DNA of 64,000 bases, taken from NCBI GenBank assembly GCA_003864495.1, contig ML133450.1:1529734-1593733 (forward strand), in the 5' to 3' direction. The notes below the pieces were generated by a model, which was not told where the DNA came from, did no database searches, and saw only the letters and a program-made list of their open reading frames with translations. Origin of the DNA: Nemopilema nomurai (Eukaryota; Cnidaria; Scyphozoa; Rhizostomeae; Rhizostomatidae). Shown here one piece after another: positions 1 to 43,600 of the stretch. Both the position numbers and the translations under genes were made by a program. Numbering within the stretch: the stretch's first letter is position 1; each line of letters opens with the position of its first letter.

Positions 1-60
1 TAACGCTTAAAGCCTTTCGAAAAAAAATTGGAAAACGCTAGAAGAGCATATTGTACCAAC

Positions 61-3000
61 CTTTGGCTTAAACTGTATCTGGCCTCTCTTTGTAGAACGT
101 TTGGTGGGTGATGTAAGAATGTTCTATATGCTTTTGAAATAATTAACTCTATTTCTTCCAGAATCAAACTATTTGGAAGTTTGCTCAAATACGAGTGCAC
201 AGTGCTCATTTCGCACTCTAGCTTCGTAACATTTTCTGCATCTGTTTCGATTATCTGTGAAAAGCAAAAATGAACAAAATAACAAAGTGTAGAAAAATAC
301 AGCTAAGAGCAATAGGATAGAAGGAGCTAAAAAGCAATGGATGTAAAGACAAGACAGATGTTAACCTTAAGGAATTAGAAGACACTGCAGTATAGGGTTA
401 GACTTACAAAACATCTGAATAAGAAACAAAACCAGTAGAGTGCTCAGAAAGAAAATCCCAAACTAGTCAGCACATTAAATCTTGAACATTATACTAATTT
501 TAAACCTTTCCATTTCAAATTACTATCTCGCTACTCTCGGCGTTAATGATATAACAAACTTATATTAAATACATTGACTTGTCATTTCTCCTTAATGCTT
601 TAATCCAGGAACCTGTAAATCATTACTAATGACATTTAAAATCATTACAATCCATCTCGTAGAAATGACTATGATAAAACAAATTGCACTGAACATCCTG
701 ATAAAGTAATTATATTTAGAAATAAGCCCTTTATGAGTATCGACACTGCAATTATTTTTTTGCTAGCGTTCTTCCTATTTCAATAAAAAATGTCAATAAT
801 ACTGATAAGTAGGAAAGAAGGTCAAAGGACCAACCGCTGCCCCGATGTAAATTGGCATGAAAGGACTTGTTGCGATGAATACATCAAAGAGTCGAACTAT
901 GACGTTGAATCTTTCAAGGTTATGGCCAAACCACGTGATCAGCCAACTCAGTGCAAAGATTTGGCCAACTTCTGCCCTGCAATACAGCGAATCAAAGTCC
1001 CATCAACAAGCAGAGAGTTTGCTACTGAAAATGGGTGCCTCCACAGGACATAGGAAAAACTGCAAAAAGGCAAGTTGTTTTGAACGCTGGCACAAATGCA
1101 GCTGTTTAATGGTACCCTAACTTGCAAACGTAGATAGATACAGAATATGACAGGAGAAGAATTTTTATATCACGTCAGAAACACGTCATTCAATTAGACC
1201 AAAAAAATAATTTAGCCTAAAACCACGAGCAAATCAACGAGGCCCCGAGGAAATAAGAACGTTAATAAGCAGATCACTGAAGTGAAAACATTACCTTAGC
1301 AGCCAAATGACGCTTTTTAAAGCTTTCCAATGGGCAATGAGTAACTTCACCTTGTTAATTTTATTTTTGGTGGTATTCAATGAAAAATTGGAAAACCAGC
1401 ACAAATTCGAAACATAGATTGAATAGCATTAAAGCAATATTGAAGTTTGGTGTCCTGCAACTACAAACAGAATGCCTGCTGAACTTTTGATTGAATAAAA
1501 CTGATCATAGATGATAAAAGATAAAAGCAGAAGAAAGGGACAAAGAATTGGAATTCTGAAATGAATAAAGGCTCAAACGCTGTGATGATTACAAAGTTGT
1601 GATTATTACCTTGCTATGAAGTTTCCTAAACTAACGTCCATTCTTGTTAAAATTGGATGAATCAAGGCCAGCATCTTATTCGTCCTCTCCATATTCACAT
1701 CCATGAAATCTCTAAAAAAATAATCACATTCAGCATCATTTGTTTGAATGATAAGTACCAGCTTAAAATAAAAAGGCCTGCAACACTTTCCCTGTATGCT
1801 TCAAAAACAAGAATATATTTTTCCACTTAAAGTCAGGATCAAAAGAAACACAATACAAAAGCTCTAGCTGAAAGTAAGAACAAGACTGCACAAGTTTGCT
1901 GATTGAACAAAATATTTCCATAGAAACTGGTGCATGATTGAGTGACATCCGGGAAAGGCAAGTCTCAAATAAGTAAATAGGCTCAACGTATCTATTTCAC
2001 TGATATAAGAAAGAAAATAAGGCGATACCTTATGTGATGTAACGACAACTGTTCGAGAAGAGCCATTGCGAGATCTTCGCCAACAACTCTTAAAAGTGTT
2101 ACGGCAACATCATGATAGCCCTGAAAAAACATTGGAGCAATTTAAAAGAGATTATAAATCACCTTATGGCTGAACTATATGGCTTTATGCAGACGTAGAT
2201 ATACTTGAAGTCTGTAGAATGGCACTGCGTATTTCAAACCTGATAATAATGTAGTTCCGGGTTCCTGCATAAGGTCCTCATGATGATGTTGGTCAGCTGG
2301 TCCTGCAGAACGCGTCTTCGTGATGCTCTCGTACCTTTAAAGAAATGATAGCATTCCTTATCTTATACTAAAGCTGATGCAAAAACTAATTCAACTAATA
2401 GTGCTTACATGCAATGGGGCTTCTGGCAATGGAAACATGGTTGAACTGTGTATCAATATAGAAGAAAAAAAGCAACCAAAAATGAATTCTGTGTGAAGGC
2501 CGCTCGTGAGGAAAAAAAGAAAGGAATCATACTCTCTTTTTGTCAAAAGAAGGAAGACCCATCCTATGAACAGAAATAATGTACCTGCCCAGTTTTCGAA
2601 TACGCACAAGAAGCCGTATCATTGAATATCAGAGGATTATAACTCAATTTCTCGAATGCACTTCAAAAATCTAAGAATTGGGGGTTGATGCTTAAATCGC
2701 TGCTTTAGAGATACGTCTCGGAACTGCAGAACCACAAAGTAGCATGCAACAGCCCGTTGACAATGTTTGCGCACTCTTAACCCATTTCCGCCCAGCACTC
2801 TTTAGAGCATGCAAACTATTTATTTTGTTAGCTTATGGTGTTAGTATTAGCTATTTTGAAGTAGAAAATCTTCAGCAACCAGTAAGCGCAACATCGTGGA
2901 AGGGTGTTCAATTGTATCTTTGATTCATATCAGAGATAGAAATTTTAAAAGGAAACGCTTTCGGCAGCCTTACAAAGAACACAATTTCTGAGCAAAGGGG

Positions 3001-6000
3001 AGAGGTTGGAAAAGCGAAGTCTAGAATCAGGCAAATGACTGGTTTTTAGAAGCTCAGACGCGGTTGCTTTCGTTTGAGATTGGCAAACGGCGTTTTAAGA
3101 GCGCGATCAAGCCTTGCGACTTGCAAAGGTGCCTTGAGCAAAACAACCAAAAAATTATAAAAAGCTTATCAAATCTATGAACTCATATTTGAAAAATGAG
3201 GCTATTGTTGCTTTATTTTAGAGAAGTTTGTACAAAAGGCAGTTTTTTGGAATCAAAGTTCGTAATTTGTGCTGTGGCATTTTGCAGGGATTAAAAAACC
3301 AAATTGGCAAATATATTACAAAAAATGGCTAAGACATGAATATACTGTTATGGATGGGTAACGTAGAGAAAAGCTTGAAATAGGCCGGAACAAAAGATGG
3401 TGCATGGACAGCTGGGTAATCTGAATGACTTGTAGCAAGGGGATCCATCAAAAAACCAAACTCAAAAGATGGCCTGGCCAATCCTAGGTTTGAATCCACT
3501 ATATCTTTTCTCAAAAACACGCAAGGGTGTTTCAATCAGTGGCTCATTAGTTCATTTCATCAACAATTTCTAAGAAAAATTCTATTCTATCTTTGTAACT
3601 GAAAAAATCAGCCTTTTCCAAAGTGTGTCCTTCAAATGAGCCTGATTGATTTATAGACTGAAAATTACTTTATCTCACATTGTCATTGCAAAAAATCATC
3701 TTGCGTTATCTATTTAAAGAACTTCCTATAATTCTAACACCTAGAGAGAATCTTTATGGTTCAAACATGCCTATATGTTTATGAGACAGAGGTTATTTCC
3801 AATAAACAACTATGAAGAAAAAATTATTACTAACCTGAAGGAAACCTTCTTTGTGATCTAGCAATATCAAGTTTCACTTGTTGAAAATATTTGTTGCATC
3901 TAAACTCATTTTGTTCTATGTCAGCTGTTAAAATGAAAACAAACATGTCTTGATGGACGTCTAGGAAGTAGCATGAAAAATTACTATATCTAGGTAACTT
4001 TCCATTGTAAAACAACTTTGCTCTCAAAACATTGAGCATACTAAAGACAACATAGAAAACTGGGCTATATAGAACTTTATTTCTAAGGTATTAGAGTTGG
4101 TTGAAGGAAGTCAGATTACAATGTTTTACTTATTATAATTAATTCAAAATATACCTTTACTTCTTCTTGGTAGATTAAATATGTTAACATTGAGAAGTTT
4201 TGGCCAAACTCTGCATCTAATGTCATCAGTTACCAAACCATACTCCGAAAGAGCGAGACTACGCAAGCAGTCAACATCTACAGGATCTTCATCTAAGGCT
4301 CTATTAATCTTTCTTATTTTTGTCTTTAGCCATGCATTGTCTTCTAAAAAGTAAGGATGGATAAGCTTTCATCATGAAGGCAGAAGACAAATTTCAGGAT
4401 CACGCAATGCATGATCCTATGCACTAGTAAAAATCTTTTGGATACTATCAAACAGAAACTTAAATGCAAATGTCAAAAAACATCAAATGCCATGAATAAA
4501 TATTATATAAAATCTTACCCTTAACAATTAATTTCAACAATTGATTTACATAAGGCTGTGCAGCACTGATGGCAATGTAACACAAAAGATGCATTGTAGT
4601 TGCAGTATGATTCTAACTAACGAGGCTAATTCCCAAGAAAAACCATGCAGTATCCATGGTGACAAATTTGATAATTAGTTATTGTTTGAGCATGTTTCTT
4701 GCTTGAGCTTTCATTTGGACATTGGCTTTTTTTGAAGTATCCACTTTATTGCTTCAAATTAATTTTCAATATCAAAAACAGCTATTGAAATGTCAATTGA
4801 TAAACTATTTTGAGTTATTTATTTTATCTTTGCCCGTAATAATAATTCTAGTTAATAACATTACCAAACAAATGTATATAAGAAAGTGTAAGGAAAAAAG
4901 TCGTCATTTGCTTTGACATGAAGACTTGAGCAACAAACAAGAAGAGTTTGGAAAGGGGAAGACATTCTTGAAATTAAACAAGAGTTTTCAGGTCTCTTAC
5001 TCAGCAAAACTGTTTTTTATTTAGTGTATAAAAAGCTAAAGGGAAGTTCTCAACTCCAGCTTGAGAAACAGTTGCACTAAAAAGCTTTTCATTTATAACC
5101 ATATTTTGACCAAGTATTACTTTCATTATTAGGTGAAAAATAATCCATTGTATCACTTCAACCTTTCATTGTCACCATTCACTTCAAGACATGTTATGTG
5201 CCATAACACAAAATTTATGTAAATGTTTTTATATATCCATCAGAGGTGAAGAAATTATTGATACCTGCGCTCCCAGAAATGTTTCTGTATGAAGTTTATA
5301 TATGAAGTGAAGTGTTTAAGTTTATATGAAGATATGGCAACATAAGTTAAATTGGCAAAATATATTATTTCAATTTGTCTGTGAGCACCTAAATTTGTGT
5401 TGGCAAGTGGAGTGTGGCAAGTGCATAGTCTCTTTCCAGTGGAAAGGAATTCTTTGCCCACATTAATTACATTTACCACCTCACAGAAATCTCAACCATT
5501 TACCAACAAAATATTTTTGGCAGCTGAGCTTTTGAGGCAAACAATGATTCAGACTAACATTATTATAGGGACCAGAATTTTTTTTCACAGAAAATATTTC
5601 TAGCAGCGTTTATCATAGGTATTTGGTGCTTGTTATGATTCCATTTTAGCCATATGTTGTTTACCACTTGTTAAATTTTTCTGGCTTAAGTTGATTTCCC
5701 TCCTACATGCATTTAGGCATTAAAGAAAGGTATGTAGCTCTCAAACCTCAAAGTACATCTAAAATTTTGAGTTAGGTCTACTCAGAGTCAACATGTCTTG
5801 AACTTCTTCAGCTAAACACAGTAATTGTTCTACTCCAAGAAAGATATTTAGCTAAAAAGATACAAAATCTTACTATATTGCTAGATTTGCGAGGACATAG
5901 GGGCAAATAAAGTGCTTGCTTTATTTATTGAATGACTTAGTTTGCAATTACATTCCAAATAATCTACTCAGCTTTCAAAATGAAAATGGATTTTCAGAGA

Positions 6001-6657
6001 CAGCCCAAAAAACAAATTCTATCAATTGAATCATTGTTTAAAACCAGCCATGAATTAGCAGAGCTATCAGTAATCCCTGTATTGTACAATACGCTCACTA
6101 TATAAGATGCAACTAGGCATAAGAACAACTCTCTACAATGTTCCCTCCTTTAATTTTATCTGGCAAAGGATCATTCAGGAATGGTTTTTGTTTTAAAATA
6201 TATGTTGTGGTTCGAATAATGTTTTTTTAAACCATACCATATTTGAGTTCCCAAAATGGTAAATCTTGCAGAAAATTTTGAGCCAGATACTCAGATTCCC
6301 AGAAACAAATCTTTCACACTTCTTATATCGACGCAAAGAGAATAATAATAAAAAATCTATAATGTCTTGCCCAGTTTGCACCCACCAGTAATTCAGTGGT
6401 AATCAAAAAGGCACGCCTCTATCAGTCTATCAGATCCTTGTCATGCCATTAAACTTTGTTATGACTTATGTTTTACTATTGGATAAGAGTGACAATTAGA
6501 AAATATTTCCCTACTACTATGATAAAGAATAGTTACCATAATCCGATGTGAATCTAGGGTAGACTTTGCTAATGGAGCTTTGCTTCTTCAACCTGCTACC
6601 GTGCACCCTGTGCAGTTTCTTAGTAGGACCTTTCACGGCCAGATTTGTTCCACTCAT
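61..6657 (-). CDS. TBC1D20: TBC1 domain family member 20 (Rab GTPase-activating protein), 3' end outside window
   Basis: Rab-GAP of the ER/Golgi (family knowledge: acts on RAB1 and RAB18). Exons read on the minus strand: 6537-6657, 4155-4343, 3835-3924, 2240-2334, 2029-2120, 1610-1711, 835-976 and 61-254. Each has AG/GT borders and phases join. The start is the ATG at 6657 (MSGTNLAVKGP). Recognisable blocks in order: DPVDVDCLRSLALSEYGLVT and VWPKLLNVN in exon 2, QRRFPSG in exon 3, ELHYYQ/GYHDVAVTLLRVVGE across exons 4-5, then EVGQIFALSWLITWFGH and MPIYIGAA in exon 7. RRVLQDQL and the YQGYHD motif with its catalytic-type Gln match the TBC fold of TBC1D20. The exon at 61 ends at a good donor, so the C-terminal membrane anchor lies off the left edge. 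Exon 7 joins 61-254 in frame, but the conserved VLYRE-type segment expected there is not seen. An overlooked microexon is possible. Confidence 0.9.
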
Positions 6658-8225
6658 CTCGATCAAAAAAGTGGACTAAAGGAGCCTGAGCACATCCTTT
6701 TAGGACCTTCTGCTTCAGCCATACCCTTTTGATAACATCAAGATGTTACCCACTCTGTGCCACGAAACGATTGCTTGTTTGGGCTAGGTCACAGGCCTGA
6801 CTCAGGCCGCTCGGATGATTTTCAAACGACCAAGAAACCAAAGTTAAACAACTCTTTAACAACCAGCGATTCTATTTTGCAAGATTCCAGGCAGCTACTT
6901 GAATAATTCCTTCTCCATTCACTTTACAAAGTCGATATTTCTTCGCTGGTGAGAAAATACTGAATGAAATTGGCAATTTTGCCTTGAACACTTCGCAATT
7001 GTTATTATGGCTGTTGAATGAAAACGAGGTTTGTAGAAGAAGTTTGATCAGCCTCCAGTTGGTTAATTTTATTGCATAACCAAAATGGTGATCACAAATT
7101 CGTTCCGTCGAAATTGCATTTTTGTCGGTCAGAAGAGATGCTGTCAGCGACCTCTTGCATTGATATTCACAAATTGCTCAAAATAGCGAGAAAACGCATG
7201 CTCCTGACCGTTTCCGTCTGACATTACTCATAACAAAAATTGACTAACATAAGATGTCAGTTGTTGCTTGAAACAACGTGAGAAATTGCTAGGAGTGTTG
7301 CAGCCTCGTGTTCTTCGCGCAGTTAGGCCATCATTCACACAATTAATCATTCCAAATTACTGAAGAATAGCTATTGTCAGTATTCATCAAAATTGTTTAG
7401 ACTCGATCTTGCTTATCTTGCTTATATTGCCATATTGCTAAATCATTACAGAAATAACTTTGGAAGACATCTCAAGATCAAGTGAAGCATAAGGTGAATT
7501 CTTATTAGAAAACTCTGTAAAAAATCTAGAAATTTGATAATTAGCTAGTGTAGTATGTGGTACAGTAATCAGTAGTGGTCATTAATTAAGCTGAGGTTCT
7601 TTTTCGCTTCATCCGCACTAAGGGACGGAGGGCTGATGCTATAATAAGATTACTTCGTTGGGCGTCATTTTCTTGAAATTTTCATCAGAGACATTGTACG
7701 GCTCATGATCCAATCACACTCCGCTTCCTAATACCATTTAAACCGTTTCTTGATTATGTCTTGAGAACACTAAATACAAAGCACTCAAGTTTGGGGTATT
7801 TCGAGTGCCATGCCCCCTTTCTGTCCCTAGCGAGTTAAATTTACCCTGACAATATGCAGTTACCAAGAAGAGTAAGATAATTCGCCATATTCAAAGAATT
7901 CAAGGTTTAGTTCATATGAAAATATGAACAACGTTTTGGCTTTTCAAGACCAGCGACATCATGGCTTCCATGCATTTGCCCAAAAAGGAAGAAGTAATGA
8001 AGAAAATTGACAACGACAAAAAACGTCACCAAATACAAGGTAAAGTTTCAGTTGCGATTCCCGTATTATTGTATCAAGTCTTAATACAAGAAATATTTTT
8101 GGCGAGTTTCAATTAGCTCATGAGACAATTAACCAAATTCAATGTAGGTATTTCATACCACGGAAAACCTATTTGGTCGGTAATGGGCTTTTAGGTAGGT
8201 AATCAAGACACCCAAGGCTCTAAAA
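6658..8225. other. intergenic region between TBC1D20 promoter side and AARS1 3' end
   Basis: About 1.6 kb between two minus-strand genes. It should hold the TBC1D20 promoter/5' UTR (near 6658-7000) and the AARS1 3' UTR (below 8226). I found no coding exon, RNA gene or clear repeat. No canonical AATAAA was noticed just downstream of the AARS1 stop on the minus strand. Confidence 0.5.
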
Positions 8226-37606
<29,381 letters not shown>

Positions 37607-40600
37607 ATGGGGAGAAAAAGGTTAGTATTTATTCTCATTAATTAGATATCCCATTTTTAAATATATTAACGTGAGAGTTAGGGGAAACAACTCGAGGCAA
37701 ATATTGAAACCAACCAAAAGGAAGTTTTTATATTAAGCTCTCAGAATCCCTCAATCACAGTTTTTCAGAATTTCGGGCTAATTGTTAGTATTTGTGCCAT
37801 TCATAGTTCATAAGCTCAAAAATGATAGGATGTAGCAGAGTTTTTTTTAAAAAACTGCTAGGATGTAGCAAAAGATTGTTTGTAACGGAAGAAAGCTTAC
37901 AAGTTGTTGTTATCTATTTTGCATGTTTTTGCATCAAGCTGTTTGTGGCACTTCAACCTTAGCATCAACGACAATATCCGAGGACAACGAAACCCGCGAA
38001 TCTTACGCCAGATTTGCAAGACTTAGACACTGTAATTTTGTATGGCAAATTTTACATTTTGGTCTATATATGTATGTATATTATTATCCTTACCTTTCTC
38101 TTAGGCGACACAATAAAGAGCAGAAAGTTGAAGATGAGGATTCAGATGATGGTCAATCAAGAATGCCTTTGCCAGATCCTGTATGTAGTTATTATCATTA
38201 ATCATTTAATAATTTTTTTGCTGACTCTTATCTTTTGCTTTGTTTCTAACCTTTTAACTCTTTCTTGTAGGAGGCAGAGGACTATTATAATGATGAGATA
38301 GAGAAGTATTCATTACAAAAAGATAAGGTGTGTATTTTTCCTTCGTGAAATATTTGGAAACTGAAGGTGAATAAATTCATTTCCTCCCAATATCAAACCA
38401 TTGACACCAAGCAGTTTTGCTATCTCCTTTTTTTACATAAAATTGCACAAGATCTATTTTCATCTGGAGCACATTTGTCTTTGCATCAAATTAATCAGTG
38501 ATCTTCATAACTCATTCCTCACAGCATTTGTATCACCTCACAATTGTGAGAAATTCTGTGCAATGTCCATGAATCTGAGGTAAAAAATTTCCTAAGTCAT
38601 ACTTGAATTCTTTGTTATTTCAATCAAAAGCTTTACATTTTCACTCATATAATTAATTTAAAGATACCTCTTGACAATGATGTTGACTCTGATGGTGAAG
38701 ACATTTTCAGTGAAGAGGTTTGTTGTTGCTTGACATTACTAAATTTCAGTTGAGATTCTACAAAACCCTTCAATTGACATTAATGAAATAATGGAATTTC
38801 AGAATATATACATCAGTAAAAATAGAATATATAAATTTGAATTTTCACTAGTTATCGGGATACACTATCTACGTTGTATGCCCTTTTTTATTTGTTTTTC
38901 AGGGAGATGAAATAATGAAACTTGATGATGATGAAAGTGAAGAAGGAGAAGAAGAGAATAAAAGTGACAACCAGGTAAAGAATTTGAATAATAAGCTTTA
39001 ACAGTATAGGCATACAAAATGTTATTTTTGGTATTCAAATTTCTTGTGCTAAGAAGCTTAGATAATTGTAGATGTTCTTTCTAAAAGAACTGCTTCATGT
39101 TCCTTTTTCTTTATGAAATACAGGATAATGAAGGCTCTTTGTCAGAAGGAGAAGAAAATGATGAAGAAGCTGGTATGTACCTTAAGTCTGCTTATTGTCA
39201 TGTTTATATATCAGTTGTCTTTATCTGTATACTTATGTTAAACTTTGTTTGGTATACAGAGAACAGTTGCTTTGTCCCCTGCATGAGATTTCTTGGATTT
39301 ATTCATGTCTTTTTTTAGAACTCAAAGTCCATCTAGCTCCTTGAAATTAATTGATGCAACTAACCATGACATCTTTTAAGGGCTCCCTAGCCGCAAAGCC
39401 TGGGGAAGAAAGAAGAAAGAATTTTATGATTCAGATTTGAAAGATGCTGCACATTTTGGTTTGTTAGCTTCCTTCTAAGTTTTAAAACCTTTACTTTTTT
39501 GAGAGCTTTGAAGTGTATTTTATTTAGGGACTAAAGGAGTTCTTTTATATGTTTTGTGGTTCTGGTTAAGAATTAATATCATCCAACTACACAGTGGCGT
39601 GAAGCCACAATATTGTCAGATCAAATATTGTGAGGGATGTTTCACCACAAATAAATGTCCTTATGCATCCATTTGCTTCTTTCTGCGCTGTTTTTACCTT
39701 TTGATATGATTAAAAGTGTAAAAATTGTGCCAACTCTTATAAGACACATGATATTATGATGAATGGAAGGAAAACATTTTTGCACTAAATAACAAATAAT
39801 AATCCAGATAACAAAGAAGAAGAAGATATGGTTGCTGAGGAAGAAGAGAAAGAAGCAATGGCTTTACAACAAAGAATGACATCTCACCTTGATCAAGAAG
39901 ATTTTGATTTCCTCGATCTTGAGGTTTTGATGCTTTCAAGTTTTCTCTAGTTTCATATCCATCACCCTTTGTTTGAGTAGAAACCCTTATTAGCAAATTT
40001 CACTTTATAAATCCTGATTATATTTTCAGTATTTGAGCTGCAGTCTACATGCATTATGTTCGCATTTGAGGAAGTAGTTACCATTTGGTATGGTCAGTTA
40101 CTCTTTTCCCCAGCAATACCAAGCAATCAACATTGTCTATTTAATTCTCACAGGAGCAGCCACTTGGAGATAATGAAGAATTAGTTGATATGGTAAGCAT
40201 AATTACTGTTGAATGCTAGTTTGGCCAACACTGATACCTTTATGTATTTCGTACTTTTGTCTGGATTGGTTGTAGCTTATTGAAATTTTATAGGATGAAG
40301 AGACACAAATTGTCAAGGATTTATGTAAACTCTCCAAAGAAGAGAAAATTCAGGTTTCCATTTTCAACGTTTTATCGTTCATATTTGGGATTATTGTTGA
40401 GTTACTACTTCTAGCATCTTCTAAGTTTTTAGTTTTTGTTATGAATTTGGCAGTTTGATGTTTAGAATGATTTAATTTCGTTTGTATGTTGTAATTAAAG
40501 TATGATATTAACAAAAAGATTATTTGATAAATTAATGAAAATTTAACATAAAATCTTTTTTTCTAAAATCATTTGATTATAATCTTAATACTCATCAATT

Positions 40601-43600
40601 AAAGATGGAATATAATGAATTTAATTTTTCTTCTGCATTTGTTTTGTTTCTTTTTATTTTTTGCAGCTTCTAATGAAAGACTCACCAGAACTGTTTCTTC
40701 TGTTGGATGATTATCAAGCAAGGGTTGGACAATTTTTTTGATGAGTTTTGAGTTGTTGTTTTTCATGACACATGTCTATTTTGTAAGCTTTTTAATGTTA
40801 AATTTAACAGTTAGTTTCAAGTTATAAATCTTGTAAGGGAGGTCACGCAAGCACTAAGCCACTAGCCTGGGCTATATCCCACAAAAAAGTTTGCGTTGAC
40901 AACCAGTTGGATGAACTCTTTCCTTTACTTTATATATATATTATTTGTTTTATTTTCATAGTTAAATGAAGTCATCAGTAAATATCACCCATTGTTGGTG
41001 GTAGCAAGATCAAATAAAAATGTCATATCAAAGGAGGTAGGCAATTCCCATTTTTCTACAGCTTACTGTGTAGTTCAAGGTTTTTATGGCTTTTATTCCA
41101 CAACTATTGGTAGCAGTAGATTGCGGTTTTGTCAAACATATTACCTCAAAATATTTTTTCAGGGAATAGATTTTATTGAAGTCATGAATCAGCTTCTCTT
41201 GAAGTGAGTTTTTTGTACTTTTAGCATAGCTTATTGTTTTTTACTGACATGTGCAACACTATGTACTTTTTAATAACCTATTCTCCTAATTACTGATTCT
41301 CTTCCTTTGATATTGATATTTCTTGTTCTGTTCTTTTAAGTAATAACTGTTTTATTGAACACATGAATGAAGGCTTAAAGCTTTTTAGTTAATTGTAAGT
41401 AAAAAGATCCTTTAGTTGCACGTCTCTTAGTCGAACATAGAAAAACTGCACTGGGAATGACATTACTAATGAAAAGGCCGGTTGATTTGCATTCAAGAAA
41501 ACTTTTATCATGATGCAGTCTATAAATGCATTGCAGGACTGAAGCACTGTTTTTTTTTCTTGTGCCAAGTTTCATTTTCAGCTATATTTTTCTTGATGCA
41601 GTTACTGCGTGAACATCAGCTTCTACTTAATGCTTAAAGCCAAGCAAGAGAATGTCAAAGATCACCCGGTCGTAGAGAAACTCGTCCAATACAGAGGCGT
41701 AAGTAGCCATCACTTTAATATGCATCGAGCAGCATTTAACTGTCTACTTCAGAACTGATCCCTTATTAGGCAGATAAGGCTGCGCCATCTTATCCATATT
41801 CAGGTGCTTTACTAGGGCCGGACGCAAAGGCTGGCGCTGGATTATATCGAACTCGCGTGGATTCTTCCTCAAGTGCTCGCTTGTTTACAGTTAAATAATC
41901 TTGAGATTCTCACGGCTGCCGCTTCTAAAGCTCTATGCGCGTAGGGTGTCACCAATCGATAAGGATTCGTAATGCAGGTCTCGTGCACCATCTCACGCGT
42001 GGATTTCGCTATAGCAAGAGTAGGGCTACTGGGGAATCGCTTCGATCAATAGAAGTTACTTAGAGCCCACCAATGCATCTAAATGCGTTTATGGGTCCTC
42101 GTTTTAAGTCCTAGGAGCTGAAGATTCTGTAAGCTTTGCCAATGGTCTTGAGTTCTTCGTTATGCCATTTTTAGACAGAGAACGTAGCGCTTAACAAAGT
42201 AATGCTTATCTAGTCCTAGAAGAAGACATTGCCTGTTGTTACTACTTTGGGCTTTTGATGCAGTTTTATTTAATACAGTGCTGTCCCTATAGTGAGTCAG
42301 TCTTCAGCCCATTTATATTGCGTTATAGTATATTCAATTGTATTCTTTTTTAATATTCTTTTGTGTTATCTACGTTGTCTTGATTTTTTTAATTCAATTT
42401 GCAGCTTTTGGAAAAAATCGAACCCACTGCTAAGAAACTTGAATCTCAAATGATGCAAATTTTGAAGAATAACTCAAAAGTTGACGGTAATTAATCTCCT
42501 TAAAAATCTCTTCAGTTTATTCTATTTCCCAGGTCTTTGATCTTGATTTTTTTATGCAAAAAAATCTTGCCCTTATCTACGCTGTACTAAACTATGTTTT
42601 TGTGTCTTTTGCCCAGCTTTGTGCACAACCATCCCTTTCTATAGCTTATTTCCATTTCTACTTTCTTTTGGCCGTTAGTTTTCTAATTAAATTTCTTGCA
42701 CAAGGAATCCACGGGTTGTCTTAGCATTTCTAAGGAAATGTATGTTTTGAGTATTCTACGTTATTAAAAGAGCCGTTTTCTTCTTCCATATGTAATACGA
42801 TTTGCATCATGCCATGAGTTTTTAATTTCTTAATCATTTATGTTTTTTCCCAGAAAATGTTAGCAGCCGCGAGGATGTTCCAGCAAGCCAGGTTTTATTC
42901 TTCTCTTTCTGTTAAAGCAAGCCCCATCTCTGATTCCCTTAAAGGATCTTTTTTGGCTGACCGAGTGTTCACTTCTTTCTATGAACTCGCTTTCACCTTT
43001 AGTCTTTTTCTTTTGTTATTGGCCATCTACTTGCTTAAAAACAAGGAACGTTGTATTTTCTAAGTATGCAGTTCCTTTTGCATAAAACCTCTTTTAAACC
43101 ATGCCTAAATGTAAGGATTTTCTATATTAAGAGAAGAAATCATTCCAGTAGTGCAGCCAAATTAGAGGCTTCTCTTTCGCGAGCTTTCTTACTTACTCAC
43201 GTGAATGTTCCAAGAGTTTTATAAACTTAAATTCACACCATTTCTACTGCAACTAGATTGAGGTTCCTCTCCCCGAATGATGAGAAAGATCTTGTATTTT
43301 GTCCATTAGCCATTTTGCATTTAAGCCACAGGGCCTTTTTAACCACGAATTCGAGTTTGTGTTCACCTGATGAATTGACATCAGATCATTCTCTTTTTTG
43401 TTTTTATCCAACTAATAAACCTAATTCATTGCTTTAGCAAGTAAATTTCAATACCTGAATATTTTCACTTGTTAAGTTCCGAAATTTCTACCAATAAACC
43501 AAAAAACATTGCTCTTATTCTTAATTCTTCTTATTCCTGCGTTTCATAGAAAACGAAATCATATGCAGAGGAAGCCAAGTTGATGAAAACGATAATTACG

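Noticed and set aside
3480..3505. GGTTTGAATCC resembling a tRNA T-arm
   Set aside because: No matching acceptor, D-arm or anticodon arm at the right spacing.
43275..43371. ATGATGA ... CTGA spacing resembling a C/D-box snoRNA in a UTP3 intron
   Set aside because: No terminal stem flanks the boxes and no internal C'/D' pair is convincing.
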